DNA from: Rugosimonospora africana
Lineage (GTDB): Bacteria > Actinomycetota > Actinomycetes > Mycobacteriales > Micromonosporaceae
Assembly: GCF_016862975.1 (NCBI RefSeq)
Contig: NZ_BONZ01000045.1
Span: 124,001-188,000 of the forward strand
Reading direction: 5' to 3'
Length of the DNA: 64,000 nucleotides
The notes under the pieces were generated by a model. It worked only from the letters and a program-made list of their open reading frames with translations, made no database searches and was not told the DNA's origin. The translations under genes were made by a program, and so were the position numbers. Shown piece after piece: positions 43,497 through 51,897 of the stretch; the stretch's first letter is position 1, and every line of letters starts with the position of its first letter.

Positions 43497-44774
43497 TCAA
43501 CGCGCATCGCGCCTTCTCGAGAGCGAAGTATCGGGCAGATCGGGGGCAGGTCCAAGATCGGCGGACCGCGGAAGGGTCACCGTGACATGCAGGCCGCCAG
43601 TCGCCATCGGCTGCGCGTGCACCGTGCCGCCGTGGACATGCGCGATCGAGGCGACGATCGCCAGGCCCAGGCCGAAGCCATCCTTGCTGGTTCGGTCGTG
43701 CAGCCGCCGGAACGGCTGGAACAACGCCCCGACTGCGCCCGGCGGCACCACCGGTCCGTGGTTGCTCACGTCGAGGCGCACGTGTCCGTCCACCGTGGAC
43801 GTGGCCAGCCACAGATCGCCGCCGGATAGGTTGTACCGCACCGCATTGTCCACCAGGTTGGCGGTCAGCCGCTCCAGGAGGATCGGGTCGCCGGTGGTGA
43901 GGGCCGGCTCCAGCGACAGGTGGGCCTGCCGGTCGTGCAGGTTGGTTACGTCGAGCACATCCTCGGCCACCGTGGCCAGGTCGGTCGGCTCGCTGACCGC
44001 CAACCCACCGTCGTTGCGAGCCAGGGTCAGCAGTGCCTCGATCAGGGCCTCGGCGTGATCGACTGCCGCTCGAACATCGCGCGCCATCCCCGTGAGTTCG
44101 GCCTCGGTCGCGTGCGGCTTGGCCAATACCACCTCGACACTCGTGCGCAGGACGGTCAGCGGTGTACGCAGCTCGTGACTGGCGTTGGCGATGAACTGCC
44201 GTTGCCCTTCGAACGAACGCTGCAGCCGGTCGAGCATCGTGTCGAACGTGTCGGCCAGCTCGCGCAACTCGTCGCGTGGACCATCGAGCGCCACCCGGGC
44301 CGACAGGTTGTGTTCAGAGGCTGCCTGAGCGGCCGCGGTGAGCCGGTGCACCGGGCGCAGGACGCGCCCGGCGACGAACCAGCCGGCCACGGCGGCCAGC
44401 AGGGTCGCGGCGGCGAGGCTCAACCCCGACTGCCACAGCAGGGAGTCGAGCGTCGCGTCGCGCTGCGTCTTGGCGCCGATGATGACGCCTTCGTCGTAGG
44501 CCCTCTGGCACTTGGTCCGGAGATTGGCGTCGTCGGTCGGCTGCCCGTGGAGAATCAGCCTGCACTGTTCGAGGAACTCGTCCGGCGGCCTGGCGTCCTT
44601 GCCTTCCCCGGCTTTAGCGACGCTGGTTTTGTCGAGAGTCAGCTCGGTGACGCGCGGCAGGTTGGCTGCGAGCAGTCCATAGGTGATCGCGACCAGGGCT
44701 GTCCCGCAGATCGCGAACAGCAGCGTGTACAGCAGCGTCAACCTGACACGGACGCTGAATCTGGGCCGTCTCAC
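43497..44774 (-). CDS. Sensor histidine kinase
   Basis: 425 residues from GTG 44774. Two membrane spans (LTLLYTLLFAICGTALVAI; LSLAAATLLAAVAGWFVAG) enclose an external loop of about 80 residues with two Cys (C71, C89) that may form a disulfide. HAMP, then the HisKA box IANASHELRTPL with H200, and an HATPase domain (NLVDNAVRYN, GLGLAIVASIAHVHGG). The C-terminal tail is Arg-rich. It pairs with the OmpR-type regulator upstream and probably senses an envelope-active compound to control the divergent efflux operon. Confidence 0.92.
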   Translation of the reverse strand: MRRPRFSVRVRLTLLYTLLFAICGTALVAITYGLLAANLPRVTELTLDKTSVAKAGEGKDARPPDEFLEQCRLILHGQPTDDANLRTKCQRAYDEGVIIGAKTQRDATLDSLLWQSGLSLAAATLLAAVAGWFVAGRVLRPVHRLTAAAQAASEHNLSARVALDGPRDELRELADTFDTMLDRLQRSFEGQRQFIANASHELRTPLTVLRTSVEVVLAKPHATEAELTGMARDVRAAVDHAEALIEALLTLARNDGGLAVSEPTDLATVAEDVLDVTNLHDRQAHLSLEPALTTGDPILLERLTANLVDNAVRYNLSGGDLWLATSTVDGHVRLDVSNHGPVVPPGAVGALFQPFRRLHDRTSKDGFGLGLAIVASIAHVHGGTVHAQPMATGGLHVTVTLPRSADLGPAPDLPDTSLSRRRDAR

Positions 44775-44823
44775 TGCTGTGCCGCCGGTTGGCTCTGATC
44801 GCCGTCCCGGCTCGGCCCTGCCC

Positions 44824-45480
44824 TCACAGCCGGTACCCGCTGCCGACGACGGTCTCGATCAGCGGCGGAGCGCCGAGTTTGCGCCGCAGCCGGGTCAGGG
44901 TGACCGAGACGATGTTGCTGAACGGGTCGGCTGTGGTGTCCCAGACATGCTCCAGGAGGTCCTCAGCACTGACCACCGCCCCGTCTGCGGCGGCGAGCAT
45001 CTCCAGGACCCCGAATTCCTTGCGGGTCAGCGACAACGGTCGACCGGCGCGGCTGGCCCGGTGGCGGGCCCGGTCGACGGTCAGGTCACCGCGCCGCACG
45101 ACCGGAGGCGCCGATGGGGCCCGCCGGGCCAACGCCCGCACCCGGGCGACCAGCTCATGGAAAGCGAACGGCTTGCCGAGGTAGTCGTCGGCGCCCAACT
45201 CCAGGCCGTTGACGCGGTCGTCGACCCCGGAGGCGGCGGTCAGCATGAGGATGCGGGCGCCGTCGGTGGCGGCCAGTGACCGGCATACCTGGTCGCCGTG
45301 GACGACCGGCAGGTCCCGGTCGAGCACCAGGACGTCGTAGTCGGTCTCGGCAGCCAGGGTCAGCGCCGCCGCGCCGTCGTACACGATGTCGACGGCCATA
45401 CCCGCATCGCGCAGCCCTTCACCGATCCGCTCGGCGAGCGTCGCGTGATCCTCAACCACAAGCACCCGCATGCCGACCAT
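44824..45480 (-). CDS. OmpR-family response regulator
   Basis: 218 residues. The receiver has the acidic pair VVEDH, phospho-acceptor D54 (LVLDRDLPVV), T/A and Lys (GADDYLGKPF). The output domain is the OmpR winged helix (LTRKEFGVLEMLAAADGAVVSAEDLLEHVW and SNIVSVTLTRLRRKLG). ATG 45480 or ATG 45471 may start it. It is in an operon with the kinase and divergent from the lipoprotein/efflux operon; repeats in the gap are candidate sites. Confidence 0.93.
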   Translation of the reverse strand: MVGMRVLVVEDHATLAERIGEGLRDAGMAVDIVYDGAAALTLAAETDYDVLVLDRDLPVVHGDQVCRSLAATDGARILMLTAASGVDDRVNGLELGADDYLGKPFAFHELVARVRALARRAPSAPPVVRRGDLTVDRARHRASRAGRPLSLTRKEFGVLEMLAAADGAVVSAEDLLEHVWDTTADPFSNIVSVTLTRLRRKLGAPPLIETVVGSGYRL

Positions 45481-45504
45481 TGTGCGCCGCGGCTGATGAC
45501 ATCG

Positions 45505-45548
45505 GTCCTACATGGCGTGTAGCGCCCGTGTCACCGTCATGCGTGTAG
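45505..45548. promoter_or_regulatory. Repeat cluster in the response regulator/efflux gap
   Basis: GCGTGTAG occurs at 45515-45522 and 45541-45548 (26 bp apart), and CTACA at 45509-45513 forms a 5-bp dyad with the first (CTACA-n5-TGTAG). OmpR-type regulators bind direct repeats, so this is the likely control site for the efflux operon and possibly the two-component genes. Confidence 0.5.
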
Positions 45549-45559
45549 ACCTGACGGCC

Positions 45560-46303
45560 ATGAGAATCGGACTGCTCACCGCCGCGGTGTTGACCGCCGT
45601 GGCGTTGACCGCATGCACCTCCAGCGGCAGGTCGCCGAGCGTGCCGAGCCTCGGCGGGGCCAGCCATTCGGCGCCACCGGGCTCTGGTGCCTGCATGAGC
45701 GCCGCCGAGGACCTCAACCAGCTGACTGGCGACAGCGGGCGCCGGCCGGATGCCAGCCCAAGCGGCGGTGCCAGTCAGGGCACGGGCGGCGGCAGGGGAT
45801 CCGGCGATGACCTCGGTTACCGGCCGACCTGTGCCGGGGCGAGCGGCGATGCGCGCAAGAACGCGTTGCACGCAGCGGCCGAGTGCATCCGCCAGCACGG
45901 CATCCCGACCTACAAGGATCCGGTGCTGAGCGCGGACGGCCACGTGTACACCGACTCGCGCAGCCTGCAGGATGCCGACGAGAACACCGTCCAGGCGGTG
46001 GCGCAGGCATGCAGGGACCTGATCCTCACCGCGCAGCTCGTGCCCGACGGGCAGGCGCCGGCGCCGCCGAAGCTGGTCCAGGCCGGGGTGAAGTCGGCGC
46101 GGTGCATGCGCGCCAACGGTCTGCCCAACTTCCGCGATCCGACCGCCAACGATCTGTTCACGCCGGGGCACGGGTTCGGCATGCACCCCGAGGATCTGCC
46201 CGGAGACAAGACCGACCCGACTGTTCAGCACGCGCTGCAGGCGTGCCGGTCGATCCTCGACGAAGAGGCCCGTGCCTCCAGCCTGGGGAGTCTCACGCAA
46301 TGA
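45560..46303 (+). CDS. Lipoprotein with duplicated CMRxxGxPxFxDP motif
   Basis: 247 residues from ATG 45560; ATG 45539 is also in frame. The signal ends in a lipobox (VALTACTSS). The mature protein carries two related units, AECIRQHGIPTYKDP...QACRDLI and ARCMRANGLPNFRDP...QACRSIL, a motif seen in lipoproteins beside actinobacterial MacB-type operons. The function is unknown; it may be a periplasmic-side component or sensor of the efflux complex. It overlaps the next gene by ATGA. Confidence 0.78.
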   Translation: MRIGLLTAAVLTAVALTACTSSGRSPSVPSLGGASHSAPPGSGACMSAAEDLNQLTGDSGRRPDASPSGGASQGTGGGRGSGDDLGYRPTCAGASGDARKNALHAAAECIRQHGIPTYKDPVLSADGHVYTDSRSLQDADENTVQAVAQACRDLILTAQLVPDGQAPAPPKLVQAGVKSARCMRANGLPNFRDPTANDLFTPGHGFGMHPEDLPGDKTDPTVQHALQACRSILDEEARASSLGSLTQ

Positions 46304-47363
46304 ATCGACGAACGTTTGTGACGGCGGCGGCCACCGCGGTCGCGGTCACCGCCACCGGTGGCTTGTTGGCCTGGAAGCGTCCGGGCGCGGCCAGTACCGC
46401 CCCCACCGGGGTACCGACCACGACGGCGAAGGTCACCAGGACCGATCTGTCCACCAGCACGCAGGTGTCCGGCGCACTGGGGTACCGCGGGGACTACAGC
46501 GTCATCGCGCAGGGCGCCGGCGGCACGCTCACCACGCTTCCGCAGCCGGGTACGGTGATCAAACGCAACGAGCCGGTATACGAGGTGAACAACCGACCGG
46601 TCCGGCTGTTCTACGCCGGCCGCCCGGCCTTCCAGCCATTCGCCGCCGGGATCGCGCCCGGGCCGGACGTGCGGGCGCTGGAGGACAACCTCAAGGCGCT
46701 GGGCTACCTGTCCACCGCCAACAACACGTTCACCTCGGCGACTACGACCGCGATCAGGCGCTGGCAGCGGGCGACCGGCCAGAGGGTCAACGGCCGCATT
46801 GAGTTGGGCGAGGTGACCTTCCAGCCCGGCGCGATCCGGATCGACACGGTCACCGCCAAGCTCGGCACCGACGTGCGTGGCGGGGAACCGCTGCTCACCG
46901 CGACCTCGACCACGGCCGTGGTCACGATCAACGTGCCGACCGGCCAGACCTACCTGGTACACCCCGGCGACACCGTGACCATCACGCTGCCGGACCGCAA
47001 GAAGGTGACCGGCAAGGTGGCCTACCTGTCGCCGGTAGCCGACGACCAGCCGCAGCAGCAGGACCCCGGCCGTGGCGGGCAGGTGACCGTCCCCGGCATC
47101 GTCACGCTCGACAACCCGCAACTGGGGGCCAACCTCGACCGCGCGCCGGTACAGGTCGGTATCACCGACGAGACGGTCACCGGCGTGCTGGCCGTGCCGA
47201 TCACCGCGCTGGTCGCGCTTGCCGACGGTGGGTACGGCGTCTACAAGCTCGACGGCGCCGAGCGCATCCTGCTCGGCGTCACCACCGGGTTGTTCTCCGA
47301 CACGCTGGTCGAGGTGCGCGGCGACGGTCTGCGGGAGGGCGACGACGTGGAGGTGCCGTCCTC

Positions 47364-47367
<4 letters not shown>
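46300..47367 (+). CDS. Efflux accessory (HlyD/MFP-like) protein with peptidoglycan-binding domain
   Basis: 355 residues; Tat-like or membrane-anchoring start (MNRRTFVTAAATAVAVTATGG). It has a barrel-sandwich-type segment (STSTQVSGALGYRGDYSVIAQGAGGTLTTLP), a PG_binding_1 domain (DVRALEDNLKALGYLSTAN, TTAIRRWQRATG), and a beta-barrel C-terminal part (YLVHPGDTVTITLPDRKKVTGKV, GVLAVPITALVAL). This is the actinobacterial adaptor that replaces MacA beside MacB-like ABC pumps. It is coupled to the lipoprotein and ATPase genes. Confidence 0.85.
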
Positions 47368-48052
<685 letters not shown>

Positions 48053-48056
<4 letters not shown>

Positions 48057-49243
48057 GACCACGCAGCCGCCTGCGTCCATCTGACGCGCTTTCCGTCGGT
48101 ACCGTCGGACTCCGAGCCCGCCGGATCCGTTCGACTCTCTCGGCGCTCGGAATCGCCATCGCCATCGCGGCGCTGGTCGCCGTCCTGGGCGCGGCGGAGT
48201 CCTCGAAGAAGCACCTGCTGGACGAGCTGGGCCAACAGGGCAACCTGCTCACCGTCGGGACCGGGCAGACGTTCGACGGCAATCCCACCCCGCTGCCCCC
48301 CACGGCGCAGACGATGATCGCACGCATCCCGCCGGTGCTTTCCACCACCGCGGTCGGCAACATCGACGGGGCCACGGTCCGGCGGACCGACCGCATCCCG
48401 CCGGAGAACACCAACGGCATCAACCTGATGGCCGCGCAGGTGTCGCTGCCGAGCACGCTGTCGACCAGGATCCTGCGCGGCGCGTTCCTCGGGCCGCTCG
48501 CCGAGCGGTACCCGGAGACCGTGCTGGGCTACTCCGCCGCGCGAAGCCTGGGCATCGACAAGCTCACCGCGCAGACCCAGGTCTTCATCGCTGGCCGGTA
48601 CTTCGCCGTGGTCGGAATCCTGGACCAGGTCAGCGTCGCGCCGGAGATCGACACCTCGGCCCTGATCAGCTTCGGCATCGCCGACCAGCTGTTCGACCTG
48701 GGTGACGTGCCCACCCGCATCTATATTCGGGTCGATCCCGACCAGGTGCCGGCGGTGGCGGCCGTGCTCGGGGCGACCGCGTCGCCGGAGAGCCCGCCCG
48801 ACGTCCAGGTCCAGCGTCCGTCGGACGTCATCCTGGCCAGGCTCCAGGCCAAGGGCGCCTTCGTCGGGCTGTTCCTCGGCCTCGGCGCCATCGCACTGCT
48901 TGTCGCCGGGGTCGGCATCGCGAACATCATGGTGATCTCGGTGCTGGAGCGGCGAGCCGAGATCGGGTTGCGCAGAGCGCTCGGCGCGCGACGGCGGGAC
49001 GTTGCCGCGCAGTTTCTGCTGGAATCGGCGCTGCTGGCCGTCATCGGCGGGGTCGTCGGCATCGGGCTGGGCTGCCTGGCCACGGTGGCTGCGGCCCGCC
49101 TTGCCGGCAATCCGGTGGCGATCCCGCTACAGGCCCCGCTGGCCGGCCTGATCGCGGCCCTGCTGGTCGGTGCACTAGCCGGCCTGTACCCAGCCACCCG
49201 GGCATCGCGGCTACCTCCCGCGGACGCGCTGCGCACCCTCTGA
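48053..49243 (+). CDS. MacB/FtsX-type ABC permease
   Basis: 396 residues. The first span (STLSALGIAIAIAALVAVLGA) is followed by a large external MacB-like domain (residues 45-270), then three spans (GLFLGLGAIALLVAGVGIANIMVISV with the VLER-RAEIGLRRALGARRRDV coupling helix, FLLESALLAVIGGVVGIGLGCLATVAA, PLAGLIAALLVGALAGLYPA). It ends a five-gene unit of lipoprotein, adaptor, ATPase and permease divergent from the two-component genes; it likely exports peptides or antibiotics from the outer membrane-side leaflet. Confidence 0.92.
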
Positions 49244-49252
49244 CCGGCCGCG

Positions 49253-49285
49253 AAGGGGCCCGGTCCTGTCGGAACCGGGCCCCTT
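49253..49285. terminator. Perfect 12-bp stem between convergent operons
   Basis: AAGGGGCCCGGT (49253-49264) pairs perfectly with ACCGGGCCCCTT (49274-49285) around a 9-base loop, ten bases after the permease stop and 15 before the metallophosphatase stop. The strongest terminator in the window; acts both ways. Confidence 0.9.
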
Positions 49286-49300
49286 GTCGAAGCGAACGGG

Positions 49301-50479
49301 TCAGCCTTGGCAGCTGCCGGAGCCGGAGTCGCTGTAGTCCAGTGCGGACGGGCCGAACCCGGCACCGGCCAGCGCCGGCTTGTACGTGAACGAGTAGCCG
49401 TGTGGCTTGAGCGTCAGGTTCATCACGCCGTAGCCCTGGTCGTAGCCGGTGACGACGTTCGGGTTCGCGTACACGCCGTTCGACACGGCCAGGGTATCCA
49501 GCGCCTCACCACCGGTACCGATAATGATCTCCGGGATGCCGTGCTTCGGGTCGTAGCTGCCGGCCGGATCCATCGGACGCAGGCGGGCGTACGCGTGTTC
49601 GTGGCCGTTGAGCACGAGCGTGGCGTGATTGCTGTAGAGCAGCTGCCACCACGCGTCGGCGACGCCGCCCTCCTGACCACCGGCACCCGGCGCGGAGGCC
49701 GGCACGGTCGCGGTCGAGTCGGTCGTGGCGCTGAAGGTCGGCTGGTGCCAGTACGCGACCGTGCACGGCTCGTTGTTGTTCTTCAAGTCGTTGGCCAGCC
49801 ACCGCGTCTCCTGCGCGAGCAGGCCGCCACCGGTGGTCGAGCAGTCATTGTTGAACGCGGCCGAGTTGCACTCGACGTTCAGCGAGATCACGTGCCAGTT
49901 GCCGAGGTTGTACGAGTACCAGCCCTGGTTGGTGGCGGTGTCGTCACCGGCCTGGCCCTGGCTGTTCGGTGTCCCGTTCTGGTCGTGGCCATTGAAGTAG
50001 CCGAAGTAGCCGGTGCCGTTCTGCGCCGGCTCGTTGTCGCCCTTCTTGGTGTAGCTGTAGTACTCGTGGTTGCCCGGCGCCGGGCGCTCGATGAACTTCA
50101 GGCCACCCCACGCCTGCTCGAAGGAGCCCTCGAAGTCGCTCAGCTTGCCGACCTGGTACTGCTCGTCACCGAGCAGGGCGACAGCATCGGGGTGCAAGCC
50201 CAGGGTCTGCCGCGCGGTCGCGTACTCGGCGTCGTAGCCACCCAGGTCGGCGCTTCCACACTTGAGCGAGGCGGGATTCGACTCGTTCTCGGCGTCGGCG
50301 GGCTCACAGGCGATATCGCCGACGGCGGCCAGCGTGTACTGCTGACCCTTGGCCGCGCCGTCGTACGGCCAGTCACTGCCGCTGATCGGCGAAGCCGCGA
50401 CGGCGACACCGGCGACACCGGCGACCGCGACGACCCCCACAACCGCGGCCAGCGGCAACTTGCGAATTCGAAAAGACAC
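49301..50479 (-). CDS. Exported metallophosphatase (calcineurin-like)
   Basis: 392 residues from GTG 50479, chosen by GGAGAGG about 7 bases upstream. The N-terminal segment RIRKLPLAAVVGVVAVAGVAGVAVA acts as signal or anchor. The metallophosphatase motifs are all present: VGDIACE, LLGDEQYQ, GNHEYYS, AYWHQPTFS and LNGHEHAYARL. It resembles actinomycete secreted purple-acid-type phosphatases or phosphodiesterases. A PHO-box-like GTTCACCTGAT lies in its upstream region (minus strand, 50550-50570), so phosphate control is possible. Confidence 0.85.
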   Translation of the reverse strand: MSFRIRKLPLAAVVGVVAVAGVAGVAVAASPISGSDWPYDGAAKGQQYTLAAVGDIACEPADAENESNPASLKCGSADLGGYDAEYATARQTLGLHPDAVALLGDEQYQVGKLSDFEGSFEQAWGGLKFIERPAPGNHEYYSYTKKGDNEPAQNGTGYFGYFNGHDQNGTPNSQGQAGDDTATNQGWYSYNLGNWHVISLNVECNSAAFNNDCSTTGGGLLAQETRWLANDLKNNNEPCTVAYWHQPTFSATTDSTATVPASAPGAGGQEGGVADAWWQLLYSNHATLVLNGHEHAYARLRPMDPAGSYDPKHGIPEIIIGTGGEALDTLAVSNGVYANPNVVTGYDQGYGVMNLTLKPHGYSFTYKPALAGAGFGPSALDYSDSGSGSCQG

Positions 50480-50539
50480 CAACGTTCCTCTCCGGGCGAG
50501 TGGATCTACAGGGAACCTAGGGCGTAGTCGCCGAGATGC

Positions 50540-50585
50540 GACAAACGAAAGTCGATCATCAGGTGAACAGTTGTCGCCCTCGAAC
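50540..50585 (-). promoter_or_regulatory. Possible PHO-box half-site upstream of the metallophosphatase
   Basis: On the minus strand CTGTTCACCTGATGATCG contains one good 11-mer unit of the PhoP direct-repeat consensus (G-T-T-C-A-C-C-T-G), followed by a much weaker second unit. It lies about 85 bases upstream of the phosphatase start. Confidence 0.35.
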
Positions 50586-50663
50586 CCCGCACGCGCGTCG
50601 GGTCCGTCTTTCGCGCCAGGAACGTATCCAGGAATGCCGTTGACAAGCACGGCCGGCGTCTGA

Positions 50664-51689
50664 TCAGGGGCAGAGGTCCACGCCAAGCTTGCTGCCCATG
50701 ACCCTCTGCACGACGGCCTGCGGCTGGTTTGCGGTCAGGTCGAAGCTGAGCACCCTCCCGGTCACCGCGGTGCCGGTCGCCCGGACCTCGTTCGCATCAC
50801 CCTCGATCCCACTGAGCGTCTGGGAGGCGGCCGAGCGGGCCGCCTGGTTGGCCTGCGCGCTGCGGTGGTCGGGAAACGTCAACGCGTCCAGTGCGGTCGT
50901 GTCGGTCGGACCGGCTATTGCAGTGATCTCCGCCTGCGGCGGCGTGAAAGTGCCAGGGAATTGCCGGCGTACGGCGGCGAGCTGCTCCGGGTTGACGCTC
51001 TTGCCGATCATGCTGGTCAATGGCATGCAGGCGGCGGAGCCGACGGCGATCGCCGCGGTGGCGGTACGGTCCTGCCTGGCCGCGACCTGAGCGAGCAGCG
51101 GGACCACGGACTCGGCGTGGCCGAGCGGGTGGGACGGTACGGCCATCAAAGACCGGACCGCGACCGCGTCTGAGCTACCGACCAGCAGATGCCGTTTGCG
51201 GTCGATGCCGATGGCGCGTAGTGGGAACATCCACGTGTGTTCCTGGCTTACCTGGCCTGTCGGACCAATGAGGATCGATCCGTCGGCGCGGTAGCTGAGC
51301 CGGGTGAGCTTGGTGGCCAGGCCGGATAGATCGGTGCGTACGTCGTAGCTGAGCACCTCCACCGGTGGGAGGTGGACGCGCTGGACGTCCAACTCCCACC
51401 GTGCGTCCCTGGACCTGATGCCCAGGTCGCGTTGCATCTGGTCATCAACGGCGACGAGCCCACCGGCGAACGAGGTCGTATTCTGATCGCCCAGCATCGA
51501 CCAGTCGGCGTAGAACACGGAGCCGTCGCCGATGTCTGGCACCTGGTCGAGCGCCGACGACAGGGCGGAACCGTGAGCCGCGGTCCCGCCGCCCTCGGAA
51601 GGCGTGCTGGCGGAGGGGCGGCCACTGACGGAACAGCCACTGAGCGCCAGCACGACGACTGCGGCCAGAGTCGTACGTCGAAAATCCAA
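50664..51689 (-). CDS. Lipoprotein of unknown function, 341 aa
   Basis: The start is TTG 51689, just after GGGGGAG. The signal ends in a lipobox (VVVLALSGCSVSG). The mature protein has no recognised domain; it contains GDGSVFYADWSML, YDVRTDLSGLATKLTRLSYRAD and a C-terminal block VQRVMGSKLGVDLCP. The frame is open upstream to 51776 but without lipobox logic. It is separated from the phosphatase gene by 184 bp and is likely its own unit. Confidence 0.65.
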   Translation of the reverse strand: MDFRRTTLAAVVVLALSGCSVSGRPSASTPSEGGGTAAHGSALSSALDQVPDIGDGSVFYADWSMLGDQNTTSFAGGLVAVDDQMQRDLGIRSRDARWELDVQRVHLPPVEVLSYDVRTDLSGLATKLTRLSYRADGSILIGPTGQVSQEHTWMFPLRAIGIDRKRHLLVGSSDAVAVRSLMAVPSHPLGHAESVVPLLAQVAARQDRTATAAIAVGSAACMPLTSMIGKSVNPEQLAAVRRQFPGTFTPPQAEITAIAGPTDTTALDALTFPDHRSAQANQAARSAASQTLSGIEGDANEVRATGTAVTGRVLSFDLTANQPQAVVQRVMGSKLGVDLCP

Positions 51690-51897
51690 CTTCTCCCCCG
51701 CAATGCCAGACCGTCCCTGTGACAAACCAGCGGACCGTCGGGGGATCGCGTTACATAGCCCGGTGGAGTCGTTCATGACCGGCGAAAAGTACGGTCATGG
51801 GCACCTGCTTGCCGCTGTCAGAGACTGCCGCGGAGCCCGAACCGGGTACGCCCAGAACCCTAACGCCCATCGCCGGCGGCGAGGACCGGGGCACGCG

